Source: Margaritifera margaritifera
Lineage: Eukaryota > Mollusca > Bivalvia > Unionida > Margaritiferidae
Length of the DNA stretch: 64,000 nt
Direction: 5' to 3'
Assembly (NCBI GenBank): GCA_029931535.1
Contig: JAQPZY010001536.1
Coordinates: forward strand, 2,735,001-2,799,000
This document shows, piece after piece, positions 10,032-19,470 of the stretch (its first letter is position 1; each line of letters begins with the position of its first letter). The position numbers and the translations under genes are program-made. Under the pieces are notes generated by a model. That model was given only the letters and a program-made list of their open reading frames with translations, made no database searches and was not told where the DNA came from.

Positions 10032-10516
10032 GATTTTATATATATTGTATCATATTTTTTTTCATATTTTGCTATTCTATATGGAGAAATATTAACTAAC
10101 ATGTTGTCTTGTGTTTGTAATTCATGGATCAATCCAATAGTATCATATTTTTTACCTCGCAAATAAGCCTGTAATTCTGTTAATATTTTTGAATATACTG
10201 ATGCGGCGAATTTACATGATGATTTTTTATGTTCGAGTTTTTGTTCAATCCGTCGTACGCCAGCACTAATAAATATTCCATTACCAGATACTATTAGAAG
10301 TAGTGGATTAAGTGTGCTACCCGCTGAAACAATACCGCTTGTTGTTAATATCAGCGGTGCATAAAATATTAGTTTTATTAACCGACCATAATACTTGGCG
10401 GCTTTTTTAGCGCAGTATGCTTTTTTATGATATGTGTAAAAATATGCTATTAGTTGATTGCGTTCCTCATCTGATATTGCTGTAGAAATATGATTAAAGT
10501 TGATGATTTGTTTCAT
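10028..10516 (-). CDS. Two-transmembrane protein with SLATT-like layout, left copy
   Basis: A 162-aa protein with a basic N-terminal helix ('KKAYCAKKAAKYYGRLIK', about residues 30-47), two adjacent hydrophobic segments (about 48-64 and 68-84, with Gly/Ser-rich turns), then an amphipathic helical tail containing a His and many Lys/Glu. This topology resembles SLATT-family membrane effectors, which are pore-forming candidates in prokaryotic defence systems, but the match is by layout only. A viral membrane-active or egress protein is an equally good reading. A TATATAAAA box lies 2 nt upstream of the ATG. The protein is identical in the right arm. Confidence 0.75.
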   Translation of the reverse strand: MKQIINFNHISTAISDEERNQLIAYFYTYHKKAYCAKKAAKYYGRLIKLIFYAPLILTTSGIVSAGSTLNPLLLIVSGNGIFISAGVRRIEQKLEHKKSSCKFAASVYSKILTELQAYLRGKKYDTIGLIHELQTQDNMLVNISPYRIAKYEKKYDTIYIKS

Positions 10517-10544
10517 CGTTTTATATAATAATCGTTGATAAATA

Positions 10545-12383
10545 TTAACTTGTGATCTTTAAGTTTGTGGCAGCGTCTGAAATCAGTGCATTAAAATCTG
10601 CATTTCGAACATCTGTAAGCGTTGCTCTGTATTTGTTAAATATATTTGCTGTAGGACGCCGAAGTTGTTCTTCTTGTTTTTCTGTGTATTCTTTTGTTGA
10701 TTTATGGTCGAGTGTATCCGAAACCTCTGCAATATCATTTATTTCACCAATATCATGTTCATGTAAATCAATGAATTCGATGGCTGCTTTAACGAAATCG
10801 ATATTGATATTTTTTGGAATAAAGTATTGCCGGAGTATCGCGTATGCTGTTGCAAATCTTTTCCTGATATTTGATTGCGGTTGATCTGAGACTATAGAAG
10901 AATTGTTTGTAATATATGATCGAATAAACACTTTAAATTCTTTTTCTTCAATTTCTAACTGCAACTTACTTGTTTTTAAAATACTGAGTTCATAGAGAAT
11001 TCCATATGATTTAACATAAAGTTCATATTGCTCATAAATATCCAAAATCATCTTCTCCTGAAAATTATAATCGAAAAGATATTTTGTAATCTCACCAAGT
11101 GGTATAAAATTTTTTATTTTATTTAAATCAGTTAACTTTATTTTATCGTCTAAATGTTTATTATTATAATAAAAAATAGTAGCTTTATTAATTGAATCAT
11201 AAACACCTGGTATGTCATAGAACAACGAGAGCCATTTCTTATTTGTAAGCCAGTAGGCATTAAACCAAATGGTAAAATATGCATCAATAAATTTTTTAAA
11301 ATTATTATAATATTTGATAACTTCCACAAACTTTCTATTTGCTGCGGTACTTATTATTAATTTTCTAAATTTATAATTTTTTCCATCTGCAAGAAAAGAT
11401 CTAGCTGTGTCAAATATATCAGATTCTTTATCCATTAACTTTTTTTCCTGTTCTTCCGTGTAAGTTAATTTACCTATAAACTCAAATTTATCTGGGACTT
11501 CCACTATATTATTTACATCAAGATCATCTTTATGCAAATGAATAAATTCTAACGCTGATTTTGCAATTTCTACTGGCATAGTATCGAGTAACAAATACTG
11601 ATATAATATTGAATATGCTGCAGCAAAATCATCTTTAAAATTGTTTTCGTTCCAAAGTTCATTTACTTTTAATTTATCTTTTAATTTATCATGTAAACCA
11701 GAATACAACGGATCTTTTATAAAGTTTTTTAACACTCGATTATCAAATCGTTTGGTTACTATTTCATTGTATGATATTTGATTTGGATTTGGATCCCAGG
11801 TTATTTCATCTAGTATTTCATCAAGTGCGTTTAGTTCGTCATAAAAAGGCGTTTTTTCAGCTTCTGGTAATGCTTTTAATTTTTTCTCAATTATTTCCAC
11901 AACATCAAATGCAGTTGCTATATCATCACCGTTGTATTTATTTTTAAATCCCGGTGTTTTTGACGACATTAATACTAAGTAAGATGTGGTTAACGCGTGC
12001 ATATCATCTGGTTCGTTGTGGACGGCAACAATTGTTTCACTGTCATTGTAATCTAATCCTAGTTCTCTGAACAGTCGTCGTTTACCAAAGTTATGTAACG
12101 CTTTTTCGTTTCTTCCAAGACCGTGTCGCTTTTTATCCAAAATTGTATCTAAACAATCTATTCTTTCTCTGTGTTCTTTTTCTCCTTTATTTTGTGTAAA
12201 TTTTCGTTTTTGTACTAACTTTGACCGCAATATCATTAAAACGTTATCGCGAGATAATTCTATGATTGTATCGTGAAGTAATTTTTCAATTTCACTTTCT
12301 AGTTTATCCATTTCTGATTGTGTACAAAATTTAACAAACATATCGTATTTATTTAGAATTTCTTTCATCTGAGTCTTTCTCAT
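10545..12383 (-). CDS. Unknown 612-aa helical protein with internal duplication, left copy
   Basis: A charged, largely alpha-helical 612-aa protein without recognisable enzyme motifs. Residues about 255-350 and 515-610 are related: both have 'AAYSILYQYLL'/'TAYAILRQYFI', then 'AKSALEFIHLHKDDL'/'VKAAIEFIDLHEHDI', 'YTEEQEKKL'/'YTEKQEEQL' and a final 'ISTAAN'/'ISDAATN'. So an ancestral module of about 95 aa was duplicated. It lies 40 bp downstream of the 65-aa gene and lacks its own TATATAAAA box, suggesting shared transcription. It differs from the right copy at four residues that I noticed (T/K, L/F, L/S, I/F). It could be a structural or tegument-like protein; that is speculation. Confidence 0.8.
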   Translation of the reverse strand: MRKTQMKEILNKYDMFVKFCTQSEMDKLESEIEKLLHDTIIELSRDNVLMILRSKLVQKRKFTQNKGEKEHRERIDCLDTILDKKRHGLGRNEKALHNFGKRRLFRELGLDYNDSETIVAVHNEPDDMHALTTSYLVLMSSKTPGFKNKYNGDDIATAFDVVEIIEKKLKALPEAEKTPFYDELNALDEILDEITWDPNPNQISYNEIVTKRFDNRVLKNFIKDPLYSGLHDKLKDKLKVNELWNENNFKDDFAAAYSILYQYLLLDTMPVEIAKSALEFIHLHKDDLDVNNIVEVPDKFEFIGKLTYTEEQEKKLMDKESDIFDTARSFLADGKNYKFRKLIISTAANRKFVEVIKYYNNFKKFIDAYFTIWFNAYWLTNKKWLSLFYDIPGVYDSINKATIFYYNNKHLDDKIKLTDLNKIKNFIPLGEITKYLFDYNFQEKMILDIYEQYELYVKSYGILYELSILKTSKLQLEIEEKEFKVFIRSYITNNSSIVSDQPQSNIRKRFATAYAILRQYFIPKNINIDFVKAAIEFIDLHEHDIGEINDIAEVSDTLDHKSTKEYTEKQEEQLRRPTANIFNKYRATLTDVRNADFNALISDAATNLKITS

Positions 12384-12423
12384 TGCGATAACCGATATTA
12401 AGTTTTCAGTATTTGGAGCTTTT

Positions 12424-12621
12424 TCATCTGTATTTTTTTATCATATTTGATAGTTCACGAAGCGCTGATCGAATATTTTCTTGTCGTTGCGCTTCATCTT
12501 TTTCTTGTTTTGTTTTACCAGGAGGAATAGGAGCAGTAAATTCGGGTTTATCCAACTGCGTGTGATCAAATTCGAATATTTTATTGTAAAACTCGCGACA
12601 TGCTTCAGCGCTTTCAGGCAT
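12424..12621 (-). CDS. Small 65-aa charged protein, left copy
   Basis: A short acidic/basic protein, probably helical in its second half, ending in 'NMIKKYR', with a Pro-rich middle ('FTAPIPPGKTKQEKDEAQRQ'). It is placed between the fibre gene and the 612-aa gene, all on one strand. Two TATAAAA-like boxes lie about 17 and 31 nt before the ATG. The left and right copies differ at two residues near the N-terminus (S/I and A/V). Its position next to the fibre gene could suggest a virion or chaperone role, but nothing in the sequence proves it. Confidence 0.6.
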   Translation of the reverse strand: MPESAEACREFYNKIFEFDHTQLDKPEFTAPIPPGKTKQEKDEAQRQENIRSALRELSNMIKKYR

Positions 12622-12665
12622 TTTACTATTGATTTGATTTTATATTATTGATTTTATACAAAAAT

Positions 12666-12718
12666 TAATCAGTGATCGACTTGATCGGTCACAACCGATT
12701 CACCGATTCATCGATTAT
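12666..12718. promoter_or_regulatory. Cluster of ATCGGT/ACCGAT elements between fibre and 65-aa genes, left
   Basis: Within about 50 bp there are repeated 'atcggt' and 'gatcg' half-sites in both orientations, including an 'atcggt-tgtg-accgat' dyad. It could be a transcription terminator stem for the fibre gene or a regulatory site for the 65-aa gene. The same cluster is at 21862-21914. Confidence 0.5.
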
Positions 12719-14377
12719 TTAAACAGAATCATCTAATGAAAATATTTGAAACATACTAAGACCCGGATTTACAGGTTCAGCATTAACAACATATAATCTG
12801 AAATATGAATACTTAGTTGTATTCGATAAAGTAAATTCCTGAATTGTTGTTCCGATATAATTAACTCCAGGAGCGATTGTATATAATGTTGTATAACCAA
12901 CATCATTGATGGAGCCCTCGAGTCGCCAATTATATATTCGTTCTTGGTTAGTAGCTCGTCCACGAAGTTGAAATTTCCATATGGCAACTGGAGAAGGACA
13001 CTGGATTTTAATCCAAAAGTTTGCTGACATGCCATTAGTCGCCCATTCGTTTGCATTTGTCCCAGAATACAGATGATATGAAAACACATAACAAGGATCA
13101 AACCCAGAATACGCTGATGATGATGTTGCTATAAATCCAGTACGACTGTTGCTGTTTCCAGCTAGCGGCGGGATATGACCAACACTGTTTTTGACTCGAA
13201 TAGCACCTGCGATCTTAGAATCAACATAAGCTTTGTTGGAGAGATCATCTGTTGCAGTTGGCGCTGTTGCACATTTAACAACGCAATTTGTCATCACAAG
13301 ATTACCGGTCATTGTATCACCTATTTTGTTAACCACGGTGCTTTTGAGGTTGACAAGTGACGAATATGGAACAGCATCACCAGGATTGACTGGTACTGGT
13401 ACATTTGTTATCGCAACATTGTTCATGTTTAGCGGTCCAGTCATTGTGCTTCCGGTTCTAAGAACAGAGTTATCATTCATGTACTTGACATTGACCGCGT
13501 TATCGAGTGCAAATGATAAGTAAGTGTTAAATCCGTTTAGAACAAATCCACCCATATTGATCGAGCCAATCATTGTTGTTCCAGTTCGAGGAACATATTC
13601 CGCTAGTTTTGTTGTTACTTGCGCATAAGACGTCGCATCGGAAATGTTTCCTGGTGGAAATGTCGTTGGTAATCCTGTTACTTTAGCTCCATTAACCATT
13701 GTTAACGTTCCAGCCATCATATCTCCAACGTGGCTGACATATTGCGATGTAATATCATCGACATATGTTTTGTTTACTAGGTCAATAGACGTTGATGGTA
13801 TTGCCGACGACGTTATTTTATTCATTTCCATGCTTAACGTGCCGACCATTATATCTCCAGTTCGCTTGAGAAATACAGTTGATTCATCCACATATGTTTT
13901 GTTCACAAGATCAGTGCCATTAATTGGAACATACGTCGATGATATTTTATTCGAACCCATGATAAGTGCACCAAGCATTGTACTGCCATAGCGGTTGACA
14001 TACGTTGATGAGAATCCGTCTACATATAATTTGTTAACAACGTCCGATGGATTGACTGGAACATACGATGAAGTTATTTTATTGACGCTCATATCCAAGA
14101 CTCCGGTCATCGTGTCGCCGGCTTTATTAACTTTTCTGTCGTTGATTGCTAACATCTGTATAAGACTTACCACCTGAGTATTATCAGGATTAAACACAGG
14201 ATAATCAGTTTCTAAACCGATTACTCTGGAATTACTCATTTTTAAGTTACCTGTCATTGTATCGCCAGATTTCTTTACTAATCCTGATATATCTGTTGTA
14301 CCACCATTTTTTGTTGCCGATGAGAGGTTGGCTGATGTTGTATTTCTTAATGTGCCGAATTTACTATAATAAGACAT
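12719..14377 (-). CDS. Fibre-like protein with phage-type GDTMTG repeats and discoidin-like tip, left copy
   Basis: A 552-aa protein with eight repeats built on 'GDTMTGNLKM' (variants GSTMLGALIM, GDIMVGTLSM, GTTMIGSINM, GSTMTGPLNM), each followed by a short strand and 'D.VNK.YVD'. This is the signature of trimeric tail-fibre shafts of the phage fibre_2 type (residues about 38-400). Residues about 410-552 have the layout of a discoidin/F5-8C-like beta-sandwich ('FWIKIQCPSPVAIWKFQLRG', then 'WRLEGS', then 'YSYFRLYV'), which usually binds glycans or lipids. It is a likely receptor-binding spike of the virion. It starts at the first ATG, 4 nt after a TATATAAAA box shared with the divergent ATPase promoter region. 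It differs from the right copy at three residues. Confidence 0.85.
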   Translation of the reverse strand: MSYYSKFGTLRNTTSANLSSATKNGGTTDISGLVKKSGDTMTGNLKMSNSRVIGLETDYPVFNPDNTQVVSLIQMLAINDRKVNKAGDTMTGVLDMSVNKITSSYVPVNPSDVVNKLYVDGFSSTYVNRYGSTMLGALIMGSNKISSTYVPINGTDLVNKTYVDESTVFLKRTGDIMVGTLSMEMNKITSSAIPSTSIDLVNKTYVDDITSQYVSHVGDMMAGTLTMVNGAKVTGLPTTFPPGNISDATSYAQVTTKLAEYVPRTGTTMIGSINMGGFVLNGFNTYLSFALDNAVNVKYMNDNSVLRTGSTMTGPLNMNNVAITNVPVPVNPGDAVPYSSLVNLKSTVVNKIGDTMTGNLVMTNCVVKCATAPTATDDLSNKAYVDSKIAGAIRVKNSVGHIPPLAGNSNSRTGFIATSSSAYSGFDPCYVFSYHLYSGTNANEWATNGMSANFWIKIQCPSPVAIWKFQLRGRATNQERIYNWRLEGSINDVGYTTLYTIAPGVNYIGTTIQEFTLSNTTKYSYFRLYVVNAEPVNPGLSMFQIFSLDDSV

Positions 14378-14422
14378 TTTATTTTATATAAATATCTAAT
14401 TAACTATCATAATAATCAACAA
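14378..14422. promoter_or_regulatory. Divergent promoter region, fibre / ATPase, left
   Basis: Only 45 bp separate the two ATGs. The sequence contains one TATATAAAT/TATATAAAA box and 'atcataataatcaac'. The box is placed to serve the fibre gene at 4 nt from its ATG, and it may also serve the ATPase. Confidence 0.6.
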
Positions 14423-15109
14423 ATGTCAATCATTAACTTTGACGATCCATCACGCGATATTCGAACAAAACATAAGAATGAGCTGCCAGATACACATTAT
14501 TTAATTGTTGGACGAACTGGATCTGGTAAAACTAATCTTTTAATGAACCTAATAATTAGTAAAATATTAAAATATGATCGCATCTTCATCTATACGATTA
14601 ATGCTCAACAACAAAAATACGATTTATTACAACAGTTTAATTATCAGATTCTAAAACCAATTTCAGGAAAAGATGTTATCACATTTCATTCACCCGATGA
14701 AGTTATTCCAGTTGCCGAACTTGACGATGAGGAGAACAAAATAGTAGTATTTGATGATATACCTTTAACAACCAAAGACACTAAACCAGTGGAATCTTAT
14801 TTTGCGTTATCGAGAAACAAACGCTGTAATTCTATTTATCTCGCTCAAAGTTATTTTACAGTACCAAAGACAATTCGACGCAACACAGGCTGTTTTATTT
14901 TATTTGGTGGACTGGATAACAATGACATCAGTAGAATCGCAAACGATTTTTATGGTGGCTCCGTCGATAAAAAACAGTTTATTAAAATGTATAAATATTC
15001 CACTAGTGGAAGATACGATTTCTTTTTATTTGATAAATACACATTTAATTCTGAGAAAACGTTTCGAAGGAATCTCGATGAGTTTTTAACCTCAGAAAGT
15101 TTTTTTTAA
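14423..15109 (+). CDS. A32-like (FtsK/HerA) genome-packaging ATPase, left copy
   Basis: A 228-aa P-loop ATPase. Walker A 'GRTGSGKT' is at residues 30-37 and Walker B 'IVVFDD' at 107-112. The 'LSRNKRCNSIYLAQSYF' stretch at 129-145 carries the Arg and Gln typical of the A32/FtsK-HerA packaging ATPases of NCLDVs, Polintons and adintovirus-like viruses. Its length fits that family (about 200-280 aa). These enzymes pump dsDNA into preformed icosahedral capsids, so the element descends from a capsid-building virus. The protein is identical in the right arm; I saw one synonymous difference (CGC/CGT) in the nucleotides. Confidence 0.92.
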   Translation: MSIINFDDPSRDIRTKHKNELPDTHYLIVGRTGSGKTNLLMNLIISKILKYDRIFIYTINAQQQKYDLLQQFNYQILKPISGKDVITFHSPDEVIPVAELDDEENKIVVFDDIPLTTKDTKPVESYFALSRNKRCNSIYLAQSYFTVPKTIRRNTGCFILFGGLDNNDISRIANDFYGGSVDKKQFIKMYKYSTSGRYDFFLFDKYTFNSEKTFRRNLDEFLTSESFF

Positions 15110-15268
15110 CAATTCTATTCGTAATTAATTTCCGTAAAAGTCGACAATGATTAATATCTTTTAATAATTTTGGATTTGTGCAACTACTTTGTAAGCAACA
15201 CCACAGGGACAGTCGCCAGTGATTAATATATAATCAATTATCATAATAATCAATTATATAAAATATTA
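15110..15268. promoter_or_regulatory. Intergenic with TATA-type box before the coiled-coil gene, left
   Basis: 159 bp between the ATPase stop and the ATG of the coiled-coil gene at 15269. TATATAAAA ends 5 nt before that ATG. One A is missing here relative to the right arm (in 'gtgcaactac', near 15182). Confidence 0.55.
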
Positions 15269-16785
15269 ATGGATCGATATTATTTAGAAAAAGTTTACGG
15301 AAATGAAGCGCGAATAGAATTGTAAAAAAACTTTCTGAGGTTAAGTCTGAAAATCAAAGACTATTTCAGGTGGCCAGATGGAACGAGCAGAGTAAAGAAG
15401 AATCATTGTTGAGATTTCTTAAACCTGTTCGCAAATTTTTTACTGGAACGTTTACAGATGATGCTGGAAGGGAACATGAAATGGATATATCAGCAGCAAT
15501 TTCCAGAGGTTTTCAACCAACTGAAACAACTCTAGATGAGATAAAAGAGTTATTAACTCAGCGTGATGATAGTAGTACTAGTAGTAGTACTAGTAGCAGT
15601 ACTAGTAGTAGTACTAGTAGTACTAGTAGTAGTAGTAGTGGTGATCTAGGTTTACAACAACCTATTATTGATGATGATCAACCCGATCGGTCAGCGGCAG
15701 ATTCTCTGATTGATGGAAGACAAATACTTGGTGTTGATCAACCATTAAAACCGTATTTAACAGAATCACAACAAATAACTGAACAACTAGAACTTTTACA
15801 TCAAAGACATGAAGATATAAAAGCCGAACTAGCACAACAAGTGTCACAAGAAGAACTAGACAATTTAATAAAACAACACAATGATGTACAACAAAGACTA
15901 AAAACAACGTCAGCACCAGCAAACATAGAACGCTTAGAGAACAAAGGATCCAAATTAGAAAAAATAATGGAAGCTCAACTAACTAAAAGAGGTCAGGAAA
16001 AACTGCGAGACGAACTAGAACAAATAGAAGAACAAAAACAAGAACTGTTTCAGTCACTAATTAAATTGCCACAACAAACGATTGATCAACAAGAACTTTT
16101 TCAACGACGACAGAAAGAAATAGACGCAGAACTAGCACAACAATTATACTCAAAAGAACTAGATCGTTTAGTAAAAGAACAAAAACTAAGGTCAACAGTT
16201 AATCAACCACAAACAAATTTAGAAAAAAATAATAGCAATTAAACAATTAACCAAAGAAGGTCAGGAACAGCTGCGAAACGAGCTAGAACCTTTTCGGCGG
16301 CGACAAAAAGAAATAGAAGACAAACTAGCGCAACAAGTAGCGTCCTCAAGAGAAATAGATCGTTTAATAACAGAACTCGATGGTGCTAAAGAAAAACTAA
16401 AAACAGCGTCAGCACCAGCAAACATAGAACGCTTAGAAAACAAACAAAAAAATTTAGAAACAATATTAAAAGCTCAGCTAACTAAAATGGCTATAGAAAA
16501 CCTGCGAAAAGAGCTAGAATCTTTAAGGCAACGACAGAAAGAAATGGAAACCAAACTAGAGCAACCAGAGTACTTAAAAGAACTAGATCGTTAGTAAAAG
16601 AACTTGAAGATGTAGAACAAAAACTAAAAACAACATCATCACCAACAAACATCGAACGTTTAGAGGAAAAACGATACAAATTAGAAAAAATAATAGAAGC
16701 TCAACTAACTAAAAAAGATCAAGAACAACTGCGAGACGAACAAGAATACAATGAAGAAAAAATAGAATGGCTTTTGCGTCATTGA
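15269..16785 (+). pseudogene. Coiled-coil protein gene, left copy, broken by three 1-nt indels
   Basis: The counterpart of the intact 505-aa gene at 17793-19310. Relative to that copy it has lost one T near 15325, which gives an early stop, gained one A in the homopolymer near 16222-16228, and lost one T near 16592. The result is a set of separate open pieces, the longest 15370-16242. All three changes are single-base length changes in or beside short homopolymers. The other six genes of this arm are intact. This is either real decay of one copy, or consensus errors near the palindrome centre. Confidence 0.8.
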
Positions 16786-16800
16786 GTTGATCAATCAACC

Positions 16801-17777
16801 GTTTATCAAATATTACTTTATATTACACTAAAAATTTGATATTTTAATATTTTACGTTCTTGTAATTTGGTACAGGCCGACAATGGTTATTACCCTGATC
16901 CAGTTTGTCCAACAATTAAATAATGTGTATCTGGCAGCTCATTCTTATGTTTTGTTCGACTATCGCGTAATAGATCGTTATCTATCAGACTATCCCAGCA
17001 GTATTTCAGAAATGATGAGAATAAAAAAGTAATTAGTAAATTTAAAGATATATAATTGAAATTAATAATGAAACAAAATGATGATAATCAGATGCGAATA
17101 GAATTGTTGAAAAAACTTGCTGAAGCTAAGTATAACAATAAAAGATTATTTCAGTCTGATGATCGTCAATCAAAGGCCGATGAGTTCCTACCAAAATTAA
17201 TTAAAATAAATCAATCAACAGTCCATTTAATAGACCAACCATATGTTAATCGTAACAGAGTACTTAACGACATCATTGATAAAATTAGCGGACGTAGCAA
17301 TAACGAAAGATATTATTTAGAACAGGTTGGTAACCGCGGTGAAGAAATAAAATTGTTGAAAAAACTTGCTGAAGCTAAGTATCATAATCAAAAATTATTT
17401 CAGACAGCTCGATGGAATAAAGAAAGTAAAGAAGAATCATTGTTGAGATTTCTCAAACCGATTCGCAAGTTCTTTATTGGAACATTTATTGACGATAAAA
17501 CAAAAAAAGAACATGAAATGGATATTTCAACAGCAATTATTAGAGGTTTTCAACCAACTGAAAAAACACTGGCTGAGATAAAAGCGTTATTAACTCCGCG
17601 TGATGAGATAAAAGCGTTATTAACTCCGCGTGATGAAAGTGAATTATTAGATCGATTTTCGGTTGATCATGATGTTAGTGCGTCTATAAGAAATTTATTT
17701 AAAGGTTATCCGCAATATGCTGCGACCGATTCGTCGATTGATGATGTTGAAAGCTTATCATCATTCGACGAAATAAA
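16801..17777. other. Unique spacer at the centre of the palindrome
   Basis: 977 bp not shared by the arms. It contains a truncated reverse-oriented ATPase relic (16896-16985) and a plus-strand gene (17056-17787) paralogous to the head of the coiled-coil gene. It is thus a diverged third copy of part of the same gene set. Confidence 0.8.
16896..16985 (-). pseudogene. Truncated ATPase N-terminus in the spacer
   Basis: On the minus strand it matches the packaging ATPase from 'RTKHKNELPDTHYLIVG' to the P-loop, with the P-loop reading 'GQTGSG' and then stop codons. The 5' end is diverged and the start codon is missing. It covers only about 30 codons. Its orientation is divergent from the neighbouring 243-aa gene. 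Confidence 0.8.
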
Positions 17778-17787
17778 GGTTGATTGA
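17056..17787 (+). CDS. 243-aa paralogue of the coiled-coil protein head
   Basis: It contains two copies of a motif like 'RIELLKKLAEAKYNNKRLFQ' (residues about 14-33 and near 100), followed by the module 'SKEESLLRFLKP' ... 'HEMDISTAIIRGFQPTE' that also begins the 505-aa protein. It has a perfect tandem duplication of 'EIKALLTPRD' (nt about 17576-17635). The long coiled coil of the 505-aa protein is missing and is replaced by an acidic Ser/Asp-rich tail. A 'tatataattg' box lies about 17 nt before the ATG; a second in-frame ATG (17068) is a plausible start and gives 239 aa. It converges with the 505-aa gene, their stops separated by 5 bp within a small 'ttgatcaa' palindrome at the arm boundary. 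Confidence 0.7.
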   Translation: MKLIMKQNDDNQMRIELLKKLAEAKYNNKRLFQSDDRQSKADEFLPKLIKINQSTVHLIDQPYVNRNRVLNDIIDKISGRSNNERYYLEQVGNRGEEIKLLKKLAEAKYHNQKLFQTARWNKESKEESLLRFLKPIRKFFIGTFIDDKTKKEHEMDISTAIIRGFQPTEKTLAEIKALLTPRDEIKALLTPRDESELLDRFSVDHDVSASIRNLFKGYPQYAATDSSIDDVESLSSFDEIKVD

Positions 17788-17792
17788 TCAAC

Positions 17793-19310
17793 TCAATGAC
17801 GCAAAAGCCATTCTATTTTTTCTTCATTGTATTCTTGTTCGTCTCGCAGTTGTTCTTGATCTTTTTTAGTTAGTTGAGCTTCTATTATTTTTTCTAATTT
17901 GTATCGTTTTTCCTCTAAACGTTTGATGTTTGTTGGTGATGATGTTGTTTTTAGTTTTTGTTCTACATCTTCAAGTTCTTTTACTAAACGATCTAGTTCT
18001 TTTAAGTACTCTGGTTGCTCTAGTTTGGTTTCTATTTCTTTCTGTCGTTGCCTTAAAGATTCTAGCTCTTTTCGCAGGTTTTCTATAGCCATTTTAGTTA
18101 GCTGAGCTTTTAATATTGTTTCTAAATTTTTTTGTTTGTTTTCTAAGCGTTCTATGTTTGCTGGTGCTGACGCTGTTTTTAGTTTTTCTTTAGCACCATC
18201 GAGTTCTGTTATTAAACGATCTATTTCTCTTGAGGACGCTACTTGTTGCGCTAGTTTGTCTTCTATTTCTTTTTGTCGCCGCCGAAAAGGTTCTAGCTCG
18301 TTTCGCAGCTGTTCCTGACCTTCTTTGGTTAATTGTTTAATTGCTATTATTTTTTCTAAATTTGTTTGTGGTTGATTAACTGTTGACCTTAGTTTTTGTT
18401 CTTTTACTAAACGATCTAGTTCTTTTGAGTATAATTGTTGTGCTAGTTCTGCGTCTATTTCTTTCTGTCGTCGTTGAAAAAGTTCTTGTTGATCAATCGT
18501 TTGTTGTGGCAATTTAATTAGTGACTGAAACAGTTCTTGTTTTTGTTCTTCTATTTGTTCTAGTTCGTCTCGCAGTTTTTCCTGACCTCTTTTAGTTAGT
18601 TGAGCTTCCATTATTTTTTCTAATTTGGATCCTTTGTTCTCTAAGCGTTCTATGTTTGCTGGTGCTGACGTTGTTTTTAGTCTTTGTTGTACATCATTGT
18701 GTTGTTTTATTAAATTGTCTTGTTCTTCTTGTGACACTTGTTGTGCTAGTTCGGCTTTTATATCTTCATGTCTTTGATGTAAAAGTTCTAGTTGTTCAGT
18801 TATTTGTTGTGATTCTGTTAAATACGGTTTTAATGGTTGATCAACACCAAGTATTTGTCTTCCATCAATCAGAGAATCTGCCGCTGACCGATCGGGTTGA
18901 TCATCATCAATAATAGGTTGTTGTAAACCTAGATCACCACTACTACTACTACTAGTACTACTAGTACTACTACTAGTACTGCTACTAGTACTACTACTAG
19001 TACTACTATCATCACGCTGAGTTAATAACTCTTTTATCTCATCTAGAGTTGATTCAGTTGGTTGAAAACCTCTAGAAATTGCTGCTGATATATCCATTTC
19101 ATGTTCCCTTCCAGCATCATCTGTAAACGTTCCAGTAAAAAATTTGCGAACAGGTTTAAGAAATCTCAACAATGATTCTTCTTTACTCTGCTCGTTCCAT
19201 CTGGCCACCTGAAATAGTCTTTGATTTTCAGACTTAACCTCTGAAAGTTTTTTTAACAATTCTATTCGCGCTTCATTTCCGTAAACTTTTTCTAAATAAT
19301 ATCGATCCAT
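17793..19310 (-). CDS. 505-aa coiled-coil protein, intact right copy
   Basis: Residues 1-105 form a head domain ('RIELLKKLSEVKSENQRLFQ', 'SKEESLLRFLKPVRKFF', 'HEMDISAAISRGFQPTE'). Residues about 108-135 are a Ser/Thr-only linker encoded by a (AGT/ACT) microsatellite. Residues about 165-500 are a long Gln/Glu/Lys-rich coiled coil with repeats of about 85 aa containing 'ELDRLVKE', 'APANIERLENK', and 'EAQLTK..QE.LR.EL'. I recognise no enzyme motif; a scaffold, core or tail-like structural protein is plausible. TATATAAAA ends 5 nt before the ATG. It lies downstream of the ATPase gene on the same strand. Confidence 0.8.
   Translation of the reverse strand: MDRYYLEKVYGNEARIELLKKLSEVKSENQRLFQVARWNEQSKEESLLRFLKPVRKFFTGTFTDDAGREHEMDISAAISRGFQPTESTLDEIKELLTQRDDSSTSSSTSSSTSSSTSSTSSSSSGDLGLQQPIIDDDQPDRSAADSLIDGRQILGVDQPLKPYLTESQQITEQLELLHQRHEDIKAELAQQVSQEEQDNLIKQHNDVQQRLKTTSAPANIERLENKGSKLEKIMEAQLTKRGQEKLRDELEQIEEQKQELFQSLIKLPQQTIDQQELFQRRQKEIDAELAQQLYSKELDRLVKEQKLRSTVNQPQTNLEKIIAIKQLTKEGQEQLRNELEPFRRRQKEIEDKLAQQVASSREIDRLITELDGAKEKLKTASAPANIERLENKQKNLETILKAQLTKMAIENLRKELESLRQRQKEIETKLEQPEYLKELDRLVKELEDVEQKLKTTSSPTNIKRLEEKRYKLEKIIEAQLTKKDQEQLRDEQEYNEEKIEWLLRH
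18940..19010. repeat. Ser/Thr-coding trinucleotide repeat
   Basis: An (AGT/ACT)n tract inside the 505-aa gene, mirrored at 15569-15640. It encodes only Ser and Thr and preserves frame in the right copy. Confidence 0.85.
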
Positions 19311-19470
19311 TAATATTTTATATAATTGATTATTATGATAATTGATTATATATTAATCACTGGCGACTGTCCCTGTGGTGTTGCTTACAAAGTAGTTTGC
19401 ACAAATCCAAAATTATTAAAAGATATTAATCATTGTCGACTTTTACGGAAATTAATTACGAATAGAATTG

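Noticed and set aside
12769..14177. Opposite-strand frames over the fibre gene
   Set aside because: Shadows: they mirror the repeat structure of the fibre gene and recur identically in the other arm.
12719..14377. Bacteriophage contamination because of GDTMTG tail-fibre repeats
   Set aside because: The gene is inside an element with a target duplication in a metazoan LINE, next to a eukaryotic-virus-type A32 ATPase, and base composition matches the surroundings.
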